Shown here in pieces: positions 11,107 through 23,042 of a DNA stretch of 64,000 nt. The stretch is from Celoporthe dispersa (lineage: Eukaryota; Ascomycota; Sordariomycetes; Diaporthales; Cryphonectriaceae), in the NCBI GenBank assembly GCA_016584495.1, contig WAID01000009.1, forward strand, positions 2,480,001 through 2,544,000, in the 5' to 3' direction. The notes beneath the pieces are model-generated. The model was not told where the DNA came from. It worked only from the letters and a program-made list of their open reading frames with translations, and did not search any database. The translations under genes were made by a program, and so were the position numbers. Numbering within the stretch: position 1 is the stretch's first letter; every line of letters begins with the position of its first letter.

Positions 11107-12960
11107 TCTTCCTCGACATCTCCCTTCTCACCCTCTGTCTCTCTCTCTCTCTCTAGACCCCCTGGAATGGAAACAATGTTTGCAAAGTTGGGTGAGAAGG
11201 GAAAGTGATGGAGATTATGTACTATTTCTTATATTGCGACGGAAACTTGATCGAATTCATCGCGCGGCGTTCGGACTTTGGGGCTCTTTGGTCTGGGTTT
11301 GATCACGGTGGTCTGAAATGACGAAGTCGACAGCAGCTTGTTGTCTTTTTATTCGTTTCCCTCTTTGAGGTAGAGGAGTGATCAGGTTGAAGAGCCTGCC
11401 TGTCACTCTTTCAAGAGTGTGTGGTAACGATATTCGAACCAGGGAGATAGATCAATCAAAACTGATTACAAAAGACACCAAATGTTGCCTATGTGCCGGC
11501 TCCCAACGCATCTTACACATTCATCCGCGAGGCTTATTAACCACCTGCGAGCACTTGCTTCGCGATTATCAGTAATACAAGAACGAACTCCCCAGTAATA
11601 TCGTATGGTATTATGGCGAGTACATAATATTTAACATGGCCTGACATGTGACACATCGACTCTTGAGGCCTCTTGAGCTTTACATAACCCAAGATAGGTG
11701 CGGTAAGACGATGAGAAGAGACCAACACGACCTTGCTCTTTAGGATCTCCCTTGCATTTCTGGACAGAGTCTCGACACGAGGGTGGTCATTGTCGTCATC
11801 GAAGCATCTCGACGAGGAGGGCCGTCGATAATGACGGCTCCGGCGTCGTGCAAGCGGCGGTAAGGATTGTGAGCCACTGCGAGATGGGCGGTGACCGTCG
11901 TAGTTCTCGGGGTCTGGCATGTCCTCACGTATCTGCTGCTATCCCTACCCTCGTAGGAGGCCGCCATAGCAATTATCCGTGGGTGTTGATCCTTTACGGG
12001 ATGGCAAGTACACACTTGTCCGGCTTGAGACGGCTCGAGAACGTAAGGCAGGAACCACGAGGTAGGAATAGTCTGGCTAAGAAGGAAAGAGAGACACAGA
12101 AGAAATGAGGGGGGAGGGGGAGGAAAACGGTTTCAAGCATCAAAGTCTTGGATCTCGGGCGCAGAAACAGGTCCCCGGAGAGAGAGGAAAAGCAATATGA
12201 GAAACTGGTTGTGAGTCTGTCATTACTAAATCTCTATTCGAGCCGCAAATAGACATCGCTTCTTAGATGGCCTATTGCTGAGGAGCCTACAGCACAGTCC
12301 CTAACCAAGACTTGTGAATAATGATCAAGACCGAGACTCGCCCGTCTTGGGTGTATGTGCTCGCTCAGGCTCGTCTAATTCGTTCTGATCTTCAAGGTCA
12401 GCAGATCGATGAGCGCTGGAAGCTGAATGGGGTAGCCTTCTCTTTGGGAGGATACAAAGGCCTGTCCCATGACAGGCCGGCCAGTGCATGGCAGGCAACA
12501 TCTGGTGTGACACGATGCCATGAGAGACGGGAAGAAAGAAAAAATAAGGCAGCTCTTCGATGGGCCGTTTGTAGGATACAGGGTTGATACTTGTGTGGTC
12601 TTGCCTGAAAGTCTGTACTACGACTTCTGGCCTGGTGTGGACTATTCTGGAACAACCATGCCTCAGCATGTAGCGTGGGCGATATTATCCAGTGGACATT
12701 GCATAAAGAAGCAGGCCGAAGTAAATGAGTAATGTTTGCCGCCGAAGACCACCCGGTGGCGGTTTGGTCCGCGGTCGCCCATCCTATAAGAAACTATGAA
12801 GATGCGGTTGTAATATATCTATAGAGAACAAGAGAAAATGATTGCGAGTCATATGTCTAGCTGTCAATGCCATCTAATTATGTAGTATGTCCCATGTACC
12901 TGTTCGTAAGCCGTGTTTCTAAATTCATTAGGGAGAGCCCTCGACCTCGAGCTCCTTTGA
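11107..12960. other. Intergenic region with one doubtful small frame
   Basis: A (CT)n tract at 11138-11154 follows the stop of the upstream gene. The rest has no clear gene. One candidate lies on the minus strand at about 11540-11965: a frame starting MAASYEGRDSSRYVR would need one added base near 11920 to continue into a frame rich in Arg/Ser/Asp (RRSRHYRRPSSSR, then FDDDNDHPRVETLSRNAREIL). It resembles disordered fungal proteins but is not supported well enough to call. The block just left of 12960 is the probable 3' region of the DDHD gene. Confidence 0.5.
11735..11965 (-). pseudogene. Possible small Arg/Ser-rich gene or remnant
   Basis: On the minus strand, ATG at about 11965 opens a short frame (MAASYEGRDSSRYVR), while the better-looking continuation (MPDPENYDGHRPSRSGSQS onward, ending near EILKSK) is in another frame, so one base would have to be added near 11920. 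The continuation has the basic/acidic patchwork of short disordered fungal proteins. There is no recognised domain, no clear splice solution and no homologue I can name. It may be a real gene with a sequence error, a remnant, or chance. Confidence 0.25.
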
Positions 12961-15900
12961 TTACTTCCCTGATCGGTCTCTCCTCGTCAACTTGACAGCC
13001 CTCATCGCTGGAAGTGTGGACTCCCTTCCGGGCTTCCGACCGATCTCCATGCAGAGAAGCCGTATGAGATCCGTACTTGCCCAGTAGCTCGAGTGGGCCG
13101 ACAGCATGTTCAGATACTGCAGCTCGAGGGGTCCACCCCCAGAGCGGAGGAAGAAGTCGACCTGACCGTTGTCGTTCAGCAAGAAAGCCTTCCTCTCGGC
13201 AATCTCCTCCCGGGTAAAATCGTGCACCTCCAGCTCGAGTTGCGAAGGGAGGCGGAATGTTGGTGGTTTGGTAGGCGCCGGGACGGTACCCATGGTAGAA
13301 GAGGCCGTCGTAGAACCTACAGGCACAAATCCGCGCATAGCATCGCTCATGGACTTAAACCAAGATGTCGCCGTGCTTGGAACATGAGCCACCCTGAGGC
13401 TGGCGGCAAATGCTGGGTCGATAGTGCCATTGAGCAGGTAGGCGATCGGGTCTTCCTTTGCGAGGATGTTGTAGATGTTGTCCACTGCCAGACACCCGAA
13501 ACTGCCTGCCTCCCCGACCACATCCGTGGCAACAACGTCCTACAACACAACCGTCAGCTGATACCTTGGGGTACATATGAGAGACAGAGAAAGAGGGGGG
13601 GGGGGCAAAAGACTTGAGAGCACATACACTGGGCTCGGCTCCAGGCTTCCTCCGTCCTCGCCGAGGCATGAGGCTACCACGCTCGAGGAGGAGGAAGAAT
13701 CCGGCTGGACTACCTAACAAGAACAAGTTGGTGATGTCGAACTCGAAGAAGCTGGTCTCGGGCGCCGGCTTGCTTAGATCCAGCGGTGGAGATGTGTCGG
13801 GCTGCTTCGACAAGACCTCAAGTGCCATGACGCTCCCCAGGGAATGAGCAATCAGGTGGACACGCCCATGCCGGCGGAATCCCGGGTTGTTGCGGTACCA
13901 TAGGCGATACACGCGGTTCGCCTCAGCCACGAGGGCTTGTATCATCTTCGGTTTGTGGTGCGACATGTAGAAGGGAATGTCGAACATGACATCGCTGATC
14001 AACCCTCGCACTGCTGGGATTGTCTCAGGCTCGATGTCCTTCAGACTGAACCCCTCGGCGGTGGTGGCCCTCTCTTCGTCGCTCATAGGACCCCCGTCCT
14101 CCAGGGAGAGCGTGTGCCTCCAGTTGATCGGCAAGACCATGATGCCGCTGAAGTCGTCGCGCAGGACTGGCTTGACCGTCTCGCCCCCGAGTTCAACGTT
14201 AACGAACCTCCGAAAGGCCGTGATCGCGTGGGTGAAATGGAAACTCTCGACCCTCTCGGCAAATTTCTGCCCTATTCCGTGGGCCACCAGGACAAGGTCT
14301 GTGACCTGGCTGCGGCTCCTCTCTGCTCGGCACCCTGGGCATTCGCCTTGTGGTGGTGCGTCTGCATTGTCATTCGTGTCCAGGATAGGCTTCTGTGGCG
14401 GGTCCACCTTGGGAGCCGGTCTTTTCTTCTCGTGCAGCCGATCCCAGACGGCTTGATCAAAACCACGGACGACGGGTGTTCCAACAGTAAGCCCCTTCAT
14501 GATCTTGGACACAGGTTTCCTGCCATAGTAGGCGGAGGGTCTCAGGCTTGGTTTTAACAAGAAGGCGGCACCTGCATCCTTGTATATGACATGGTAGGAA
14601 CCAAAGCTTCTTGCGCCGTCGGGACTGCCTCTGGTCCCTGCGACGACGGGCTCGAGAGCTCCTTCGGCGGCCGCCTCTCCCCGAGAGCAGTGTGCAGCAC
14701 AGAACGGGTCGGAAGAGATGGCTGGGTCGGAATCCCCTGGCTCTTCGAGGTTACCTTCTCTCGGGGCGACCGGCCGCGGCCAGAGGGGCCAGGATACCTT
14801 TTCCTCGCCCTCCGCGCCCACTTCGACAGCACAACGAATCTCATCGCTCCAGGTCTGGCTGAAAGGCCTTAGCTCTCGGTAGCCCGCCTCTAGCTGGTTT
14901 GCGATGGCCGGCTCGAGTGGTATCATGGTGTCCCTGAGGAGATTGATTAGTTTCCCAGCCTGTCCTAATGAGCCCTTGGCCTACTCACCTATAGAACCAT
15001 GTTGACCTCGAGATGACGGCTATGTCGTTCACCGGGGACCAATATATGGGTTTCATCAGCAGTGAGGGCAGAGAGACCATGTGTAACCTCGACACTCCCA
15101 CGGGCACTTCGACAGCACGGACCCCCTCTTGTAGATATTCTTTGCCGTCCGAACTGGCTCGTGTAGGGGAGGCCACGGGTTGGCTCGTGTCGTTCTTTGC
15201 CTCGTCCTGAAGGTCTGCAGGTACCACTGGTTCGTGTTCCACAGAGCTCAGGGCTGTTCCCGTAGACGTCTTGGGCCCGTCATTCTCTACCCTGACAAAA
15301 GGCTTGCCGGAGATGCCGTCGTCGACGACAGGAGGCCGCACCGGTACAGCGGCTTGTTTCGGAAAGGGCTTGCTCTCAGGCTGCGGCGTGGATGCCAGAG
15401 AGGCATGATGGCGGCGGCTGTCTGTTGACCCAGAGCGACTCACAGGTGTGTTCGAAGTCAGCGATGATGCCCTGCCCCTGGAGGAGGTGGACAAGGCGGG
15501 GATCACGAAGCCCTCCGTCCTCGGGGTCGATGTCGACACGGACGGGGCGACGCGCGGGGGCACGACGATGGGCGCGGGGCGGTCTCGCTCCAGGGCAGCC
15601 ATGACCTTCTCGACGACATTTTCCTGTCCCAGCTCCCTTTGCTTCCTCCTCGTGAGTTCGCAAAACGCCTCCGTGAGTGCCTTGGACGCCTCGACAAGCA
15701 AGGCCTGGCAGCATACCGGCACAGTGGTATTTGCCAGAGCATCTAGAGGTGCCTCCAAAGGAGGTCTGGACTGGCCCTCGTGGCCATGTTTCTCCCTGTG
15801 CCTGCGAACAAGGCCGTTCACGATCCCCAAGAGCTTCTGGTGGTTGAGCGCAGCGAGGGCGGGCTCGAGGGCCCTGTTGGCCAGAGCGGCCTGATGAGAG

Positions 15901-16176
15901 CTTCGGTGACCTGCAGAGGCTAGACCGAGCCATGCCCTCTCCAGGGCGTTATTGTCGGCAGGAGAGAAGGGGCGAAGGGCGGCCTTGGAAGAGGAAGTCT
16001 TGTCGGAGGACGTTGGGATGGTCGCCGTCGAGAGGGGGGTCGTCAAGGGGGATTAGACTGTGATAGAAGAACTGGGCGCGGATCGGAGGGATGCCGTCGA
16101 GGAGAGCATCCTCGGGGTCAGGCTCGACTACGGGCGCAAGGCGGCACGCCGCGCTGTAGGTATGGGAGGGCTCCAT
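12961..16176 (-). CDS. DDHD-domain phospholipase A1-like protein, one apparent frame error
   Basis: Exons 16176-14989, 14933-13628 and 13539-12961 (introns 55 and 88 nt) total one base more than a whole number of codons. The surplus base sits in a C6 run on the coding strand (plus-strand G run 16034-16039): reading five C gives LIPLDDPLSTATIP, as expected for the family, and a 1,023-aa product. Family features are the N-terminal AQFFYHS...LRPFSPADN...ALERAWLGL block, the lipase nucleophile elbow AHSLGS near residue 757, and a C-terminal DDHD domain with VDFFL...LNMLSAHSSYW.S.D. The relatives (yeast Ddl1, animal DDHD1/2) hydrolyse phospholipids, in yeast in mitochondria; cell location here is inference. 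A run of 11 G sits in the second intron (13595-13605). The ATG at 16176 is the first giving the conserved N-terminus. Confidence 0.85.
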
Positions 16177-16747
16177 AGCTATCGATCTAGGAGTAGTCAG
16201 AATCGAGCCGAGACGCAGGCAGGCTCTGTATACTGCAGGCAGCCCCCGCTTGGCCACCCCAGCCAGGTCGAGGGAGGAGGAGGAGGAGGGGTTGAAGCCG
16301 AGTCTTTGTACCACAAGAGGCTTACAGCAAAGGCAAGCCGCAGACCCTGTCCGTCTCAGACCGTGTCCCTGAGGAGTATCATAGTATCTGGTATTGTCGC
16401 AGCATCCTGCGCTGGGAGGGATCGGGCAGACAGGTGGCGTAGGTCGCAAGGACACGAGAACATCGTGACTGTGGTGAGGCTTATGCACAGGGCGACGTGC
16501 TGCTGTTGGAGGGGCCTGCTTGCCTGCTTGCGTGCTAGAGCAGTATGTACTGGGTGGTTAGCTATGACGTGGTGCTCTGGGTCCCACCCGCAGCCGCAGG
16601 GATGCCCCCCAGGCAGCATTACCACTACCCTGTTAGCATACAACAGAACGCTGCAGGCACCACTACAGACTAATGTCCACTACCGTACAGCTGGGGGCGC
16701 TGGCATCTCTACACACACACACAAGACTATGTGCTTCGCCTAGTCAA
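16177..16747. other. Spacer between exchanger and DDHD gene
   Basis: About 570 bases between two minus-strand genes. It should hold the DDHD gene promoter and leader and the 3' region of the exchanger gene. A CT-rich stretch on the minus strand (plus-strand GGAGGAGGAGGAGG at about 16273-16290) and a short (CA)n at 16712-16725 are visible. No gene is supported. Confidence 0.6.
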
Positions 16748-17908
16748 TCAGTCATCATCGTGCTGCCGACCGTTCACGAGCTCGACACCCAGGAATGCCA
16801 GATAGCCGGCAAGCAGCAGCAGACCCGTCCATCGCCTGCCGCCAACCAGGACGACCACCAGCAATAAACCAGCTGAGGCCCACATCACCAATGCTTCCGT
16901 CAGGCTCATCTGCTCTCCTCCTCCTCCTCCTGCATCGCCACCGGCCCAGATGAACAGGATGCCGCCCCCACACAGCGTCAAGAAGATATTCGACCCAACC
17001 GTGTTGGCCACCAGTATCCCGGGCTGACGCCTCATTCCCGATTTTAAGGCAACGACCTTGTCAGGAATGGTTGTGGCCAGCGACACGATCGTCGCGCCCG
17101 TCACGGAGCTGGACAGCCCCAGGCGATCCCCCATGATCCTGGCCGACCTCGCGATTACATAGCCCGAGATCAGCATCAACACCAGGCCGAGTAAGACCTC
17201 CAGCACATATTTACGCAGCCGTTTGGGCCTGGGCCGACCTTTGCTCAACCTAAACCTCTTGATGCGCCTCCTGTCTGCTCCTGAAGCAGATTCGACCGCC
17301 TCGCCCTTGTCGCCCATATCGTCCCCTGCGTCCCGAACTATCTGCGGCTCGTCTTCCCACCCTGAATCTGATTCCGAACCTGAGTCCGACTCCGAGTCTG
17401 AAGAATCCGAGTCGTCCTCTGGAGCGACGAGTGCCCCTTTGTAGATAAGCCACGTCACCGACGCGAGGTAGATGGCGAACGCCGCCAACAAGACAAGGCC
17501 GCCAAGCCATCTGAGCCCTGGTGGCAGGGTGTAAGACATGAGCAGAAATGCCGACGTCAAGCCGAGCGAGATGGCAGTGTAGATCTTGGAGCTGTGGTCG
17601 AACCTCATGTCTTCTCCGGCAAAGAGCAGGCCCAGCGAAAACGAGCCCAAGATGTTGGCAATGTTACTGCCCACCAGGTTTCCCATCGCGAGAGGACTCT
17701 GGTGTTGTCCTATAGCGATCAGGATCACGACCAGCTCTTCCCATTCGGCGCCACAGGTGAGCAGGCCGACCACGGTTGGCGACACACCCAACCTCTTGGC
17801 AACGATGGCACTGCCGTCGACAAACTTGTCGGCACCCCGTTCCAGGATGAAGAGACCGCATACGAAGGCTGCGAGGCTGAAGACGAGGCCATCGTCGGTC
17901 TCAGCCAT
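16748..17908 (-). CDS. Sodium/calcium exchanger family membrane protein
   Basis: Single exon, 386 aa, membrane protein. Two inverted alpha-repeats characteristic of the cation/Ca2+ exchanger (CaCA) superfamily are present: VGLLTCGAEWEELVVIL with MGNLVGSNIANILG (about residues 48-90), and VSLATTIPDKVVALKSG with VANTVGSNIFLTLCGGG (about residues 280-325). Each half has around five hydrophobic segments. Between them is a hydrophilic loop of about 90 residues with a very acidic Ser/Asp/Glu stretch (DSDSSDSESDSGSESDSG) followed by a basic stretch (RRRIKRFRLSKGRPRPKR). Family members swap Ca2+ (sometimes with K+) against Na+ or H+ across plasma, vacuolar or other membranes; ion and membrane are not fixed by sequence. 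The gene is divergent from the metal transporter at 18867. The length is close to the bacterial YrbG-type short exchangers. Confidence 0.88.
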   Translation of the reverse strand: MAETDDGLVFSLAAFVCGLFILERGADKFVDGSAIVAKRLGVSPTVVGLLTCGAEWEELVVILIAIGQHQSPLAMGNLVGSNIANILGSFSLGLLFAGEDMRFDHSSKIYTAISLGLTSAFLLMSYTLPPGLRWLGGLVLLAAFAIYLASVTWLIYKGALVAPEDDSDSSDSESDSGSESDSGWEDEPQIVRDAGDDMGDKGEAVESASGADRRRIKRFRLSKGRPRPKRLRKYVLEVLLGLVLMLISGYVIARSARIMGDRLGLSSSVTGATIVSLATTIPDKVVALKSGMRRQPGILVANTVGSNIFLTLCGGGILFIWAGGDAGGGGGEQMSLTEALVMWASAGLLLVVVLVGGRRWTGLLLLAGYLAFLGVELVNGRQHDDD

Positions 17909-18866
17909 TGTTGTCGGCGAGCAAGTCTGTTCGGCCGGGGAGTTTTTCTGCGCTTTTCGAGGGGGGCGACACCGCGTGGGTGATCTGAATTCTGTCGGCA
18001 GCCCCCGACTGGTGTGTCGCGAGCCGGATCAGGAAGCCTCGCAGACTTCAGGTGACGACGAGGTGCACTGGAGACGCCGTTGATGCAGTCGAGGCAAGTT
18101 ACATGTGGTCATGTCCTTTGCAAGGAGTGCTGCTGCTGCTGCTGTGCGGTTGACCAAGATTGCTCGACGAGGTAGGGCCCGGCGAAGTCGGCGAGGTTTA
18201 TTGAAGTGCGTGAGTGTCTGTATCCCGATGACTCGACCCGATCTTACCTCTCACGGGATGTTTCCACGGGGTCTCGTTGTTTCCCGGCTTATCATGACGG
18301 CCTAGAAGTTCTGCAGTGGTCGGTTGCTCATATAGTGCTCATGCAGGTCGATACGACTATTGTCATGTTGCATGAGGAATACGAGGGCTCAGCTAGGGGC
18401 AGGTTACAGCTGGTCCAGCCACGCTTCTGCTTCGAGACCTTGCAGCTGCATATCTGTCTACTTCATGGTGTCTCCCTGTGCTATTTTTTGATCTTCTCTT
18501 GTTGTCAGCGTTACAGCTATCTAGCGATCGCCCGGTCAGAGTCTCAACGTGCCAAGCCGGTTTTCCATACAAGCTTGGTGCGCTAGGTTGTCTTGATTCG
18601 GAATGTAGTTCACGGCCTGCATCGCCGGCCTTAGGGTGATAGGTCAGCCAGCACCCTGCAGAAGCTCATGCAAGGCGCGATAGGTACGGAATGGCAAGCA
18701 TCCTCTGAGATTCTGTTCCTCTCATAAGCGGACGATGGAACAGTCTCCAGAGGGCGGCAGGCGTCTGTCTTTGTCTTCACTGTGGTCCCCTTGAGATACC
18801 AGGTGTTCACGACTGTGGGTTGGGACGGGTTCCAAGCATCAGTTCTGACAGCTCCTCCTTGAAACC
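17909..18866. promoter_or_regulatory. Shared upstream region of two divergent cation transporters
   Basis: About 960 bases separate the start codons of the minus-strand exchanger and the plus-strand NRAMP gene, so both promoters must lie here. I see no gene in it; the plus-strand frame at 18206-18586 has no recognisable content. A GCT repeat occurs at 18128-18143. No individual site can be assigned with confidence. Confidence 0.5.
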
Positions 18867-20760
18867 ATGACAGAGATCGTCCGGAGTCACGATGCTGATG
18901 GACAAGAGGAGATAGACAAGTACGTAGGCACCGCCGTGGTGATCTCGGGCGCGCCTGTTCCGGACACCAGCCTCGAGAGCCGGTGGAGACAGCAGGCGAT
19001 CCAGGTGAGCTCTTCTGCTCCCACGCCGAGCAGTCCTCACCAACAATCTCACTCCTCCCAGCAGGATGGTGCCTCCATCTTGGCGCGACTTCGCAGGTTC
19101 TGCGCGTTCCTCGGCCCAGGTGCCATCATCTCTGTCGCATACATAGATCCGGACAACTACCAGACAGCCATCTCGTCTGGCGGTTCTTTCCAGTACAAAC
19201 TGCTGTTCATGGTCCTCGTCTCGAACCTGATAGCTATTTACCTCCAGGTAACGCCCAGGCACCCAAGACCGTCCCAGGGACTCCCCCTCCCCCCCCGGCC
19301 GCGCCCCCCTCAGAAAATAGGAAGAAAGAAAAGATTGCTGACCGGCGAATGAGGACCGCAGGCTCTCTGTGTCAAGCTAGGGACAGTCACGGGCTTGGAT
19401 CTCGCCCAGCTCAACCATCGTCATCTGCCTCGGTGGCTCGACCTGTTCATATACGCCATCGCAGAGGCCTGTATCATCTGCACAGACCTGGGGCAGGTCA
19501 TAGGAACCGCGATCTCTCTGAACATCCTGATCCCGAGGCTCCCTCTCTCGGCCGCCTGTTGCATCTCGGTGGTCGAGACACTGCTCATCCTCCTCTTCTA
19601 CAAGCCCAATGGGGAGCTGAGGCGGATCCGGCTCTTTGAGGTCTTCATCGCGATGTTGGTCGCCGCGGTCTTTGTCACCATCTGCCTCCTCCTGGCCAGG
19701 ATCTCGGCCCCTGCGGGTCCCGTGTTTAAAGGGTTTCTGCCGTCACGCGATATCTTTGTTGGCGAGGGGCTGTATGAGTCTTGTGCACTCCTTGGTGGTA
19801 GTACGCCTGGGCCTCTTTGGAAACCACCCCACCCCCCCGGCAAGATCACCACTGACAACAATGTCCTTGCCAGCTCTGATGCCCCATACCATCTACCTGG
19901 GGACAGCGCTCTCGCGCTCTCGGCTGTACAGCTTCGACGAGAAGCACGACCTCGTCAGCCCCAGCGCGAGCTCGGAAAGCCTGTACCGGCCATCCCTGCG
20001 GGCAATCCGGTCGTGTCTGTCGTACTCTGTCGCGGAGCTCTGCATCACCTTGGGGACGGTGGCAGTGTTTACCAACTCCGCGCTGGTCATCATCTCGGGG
20101 GCAGCGTTCTACGGCCCGGGGAGTGACGACCTTTCCGATGATATCTATTCGCTGCACGACCTCTTCTCGTCCGTGATCGCCCCGGCGGCCGGTACGCTCT
20201 TTGCGGTGTCTCTCTGTGAGTAGTCCGCCCTGTCTCCACGGCCACAGCGGCTGCCGAGGGCAGGACCATGCTGATGAGAGCAACCGGCAGTGTTCTCGGG
20301 CGTGAGCGCGGGAATCGTGGCGACGATGGCAGGGCAGGTGGTGATGGAGGGTGCACTTCAGATCCGCGTGTCGCCTTTCGTCAGGAGGTTGGCGACACGG
20401 TGCGTAGCGATCAGTACGTGTTGAGTCCCGCACGCACGAGATAGGCCTACCTGCTAAGCGCTGAACCGTATAGTCCCGGCCCTGCTCGTGGCTGTCTCTG
20501 TGGGCCAGGAGGGCTTGTCACAGGCGCTGGTGGCCTGCAACTACATACTGGCGATCGGGCTGATCTTTGTGACGTTTCCTCTGGTATACTACACCAGCAC
20601 GGCCAGGTACATGAGCGTGCCGGGCGACGAGGGGACCGGCCTGGTGAGCATGGGCAACAACGTGGTGACGACTACGGTGGCATATCTGATCTGGGCAGTC
20701 GTTGTCTTTATGGACCTGGCTACCGTTGTCCTGGTCGGCATGGGAATCGAAGACGACTGA
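18867..20760 (+). CDS. NRAMP-family divalent metal ion transporter
   Basis: Exons 18867-19247, 19362-19797, 19874-20215, 20291-20413 and 20474-20760 (introns 114, 76, 75, 60 nt) give 522 aa. The segment 19002-19061 looks like a further intron (GTGAGC to CAG) but is 60 nt and open, so it may be kept or removed; removal gives 502 aa. Membrane segment 1 carries LGPGAIISVAYIDPDNYQTA, matching the metal-binding DPxN motif, and the sixth has LMPHTIYLGTAL, matching the MPH motif. About ten to eleven hydrophobic segments are visible, and the end reads LVGMGIEDD. The family takes up Mn2+, Fe2+ and related ions with protons at plasma membrane, endosome or vacuole (yeast Smf1-3). DPDN instead of the common DPGN is, from memory, seen in one fungal Smf subgroup. 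Confidence 0.88.
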
Positions 20761-23006
20761 GCGCGACGTCTGAGGAGGGTGGGAGGCTACCTGGGTATGT
20801 ATGTATGTCTTGTTGTATACTTGCAGTGGAGACTTGTCGCTGTGTCTCTCTCTCTCTCTCTCTGTAGGGCTCCTCAGAGAGGGGGAACAGGGAGTGTCCC
20901 AGGTGGGGTACAGCGGCCCGGGCGCGCGCATGGCGGGGCCATGTCAGTGCTGGAGCAGGGTCCTGGGGGCGCCCTGACAGGACGCCCGCTCCACTGTCCC
21001 AGCTGTTGAGCTTGGGGAGGCCTGGCACCATGGTAAACTGAACGCTAACACAGCGGGCACTACCTGACCTGACCTCAACTCTACTGCATGCACGTACCAC
21101 CGCTGTGCAGTGAGATGCCACCGGGGGGGGGGGGTGGGAGCGGGTATGTGAGCTCATGTGGGCCGGATGGATCTGAGTCCTGGGCCTGCGATGACGACGT
21201 CGAGCATAACTCACAGCCCATGTCTTTTCTTTTCTTCTTCCTTTTTTTTTTTTTGTGCTTCTTCCCAGAGATAGTGCACAGCGTTGGCAAATTAGCAAAC
21301 AAAGGACATCTTCAATCCCGAAGTACTAATTACTAGTACATGTGCACACACACACACACACACACACAAAAAGAGGACGGGTTCCCCGTTGCCTCGCAGT
21401 TACTGTACCATACCAGCGTATCAACGTGCCAAAAGGGGTCGCCGCTTCTAGGCAGCGTTAGGCTAGAGCCCAGTAGCAGCTGGAGGGTGGCGGGGGGTTG
21501 TGGAGGGAACTGCCATCTCCCCTCCCGAAGACTGTGTGTGCCTCGGCGCCTGGGCGCGTACTCTTATCTGCATCGGGCGTGGCACGCCAGCCCAATCACA
21601 CCAGAGAGGATTGGGGAAAAAGGATGTCTCAGCACCCCTCCTCGACAGACAGGTGGTCTGGAGCTCACCTGTGCTGGGGTGGCGCCTCCACGAGCCGCCC
21701 TTCTCGCTCTCGTCCTCGTCCCTCCCCCTCCCCAATTGCCCACGTTGCTCGGAAAGACCTGACCCTTGAAAGACTTCATTTTCTTCCTCATCACGAAGTG
21801 TATGGGAGGGAGGGCGGGCGACTGGGGAGGGGGCCCGGCGTGTGGCGCTCCTGTATGTTCCATGTATGTGACAGAGAATGGATCACGGTTGCAGTGGATC
21901 TACCAGTCTATAGTAGTACGTGCATATGCTAGGTGCTAGGTGCCACTATGGATGGTATGTATGTTGCTGTGTGCCAATCTTCTTCTTTGCCTTTTTTTGC
22001 TGCATGCGACCAACCAACCTCCGTGCGGCTTCCCTCCTGTCCTCCTCCTCCTCCCTCCTCCACCCCTCTCTCCTCTCCTTCCGATCCCCCATTGACGCGC
22101 ACCCGCCCGCTGCGAGGGCTTCTGGCAATGGTGGTCGTACCTTCTGTACCAGTACCATAGTACCATAGTAGTCAGTAGACTGATAACGGTATAGCTCTCC
22201 AGTCGCCTCCCCCCTCCCCTGCGCCATCTGCAGATCCTCGCTCACCCGCACTAGACCACCATCCAATACGCTGGGGAACCCTGCCTCTGAGCCCTCGCTC
22301 CTCCCTGTCTCCCTGTCTCCCTGTCTCTCGCTCTTGAACATACACACACCCCCCCCCTCCTACCCTCCGCCTCCCTGTAATCCTCTCTCTATCTGGTGCC
22401 GTAGTGGCACCACGCAAGGGCATCTTCATACCTCCATCCCTCCCTCTCCCCTCTCTCCCTCTCCTCCTTCCATTCCCGCCTCTGGCCCTTGACCGGTCTT
22501 TTGTTCTGTCCTTGTTGCTCACCTTCTCCGCATCTCTCGGGCTGTGCTGTCGTCTCTGCAGCTTCCTGTCGCCGACAACCTGGCGTCTATCTCGACTCTG
22601 CATCTCCTTGCCTAGCCTCTCTTCGAAAGCCACGCGATCCCTCCAACGACCTCCCCGCCTGTGTCTTGGTCTTACCTCCTACAGACCAGCCAGTTCACCA
22701 CTCCCCCAGGACCGTCTCGGGCCAGATGATCAGTCTCGGCCTGTTTCCCCCTGGCACCTGTTCGTCCTGTGCGGCTGAGGCAGCCTCGCCTGTGGTCGGA
22801 CAGCTTCGGTGGTAGAGAGAGACAGAGAGAGAGAGACAGAGAGAGAGAGACAGAGAGAGAGAGACAGAGAGAGAGAGACAGAGAGAGAGAGACAGAGAGA
22901 GAGAGACAGAGAGAGAGAGACAGAGAGAGAGAGACAGAGAGAGAGAGACAGAGAGAGAGAGACAGAGAGAGAGAGACAGAGAGAGAGAGACAGAGAGAGA
23001 GAGACA

Positions 23007-23042
<36 letters not shown>

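Noticed and set aside
11425..11450. TTCGAA box suggesting a tRNA T loop
   Set aside because: The flanking bases do not form a five-base-pair stem.
22815..23041. CRISPR-like regular repeat
   Set aside because: Units are directly adjacent 14-mers with no spacers, in a eukaryotic genome.
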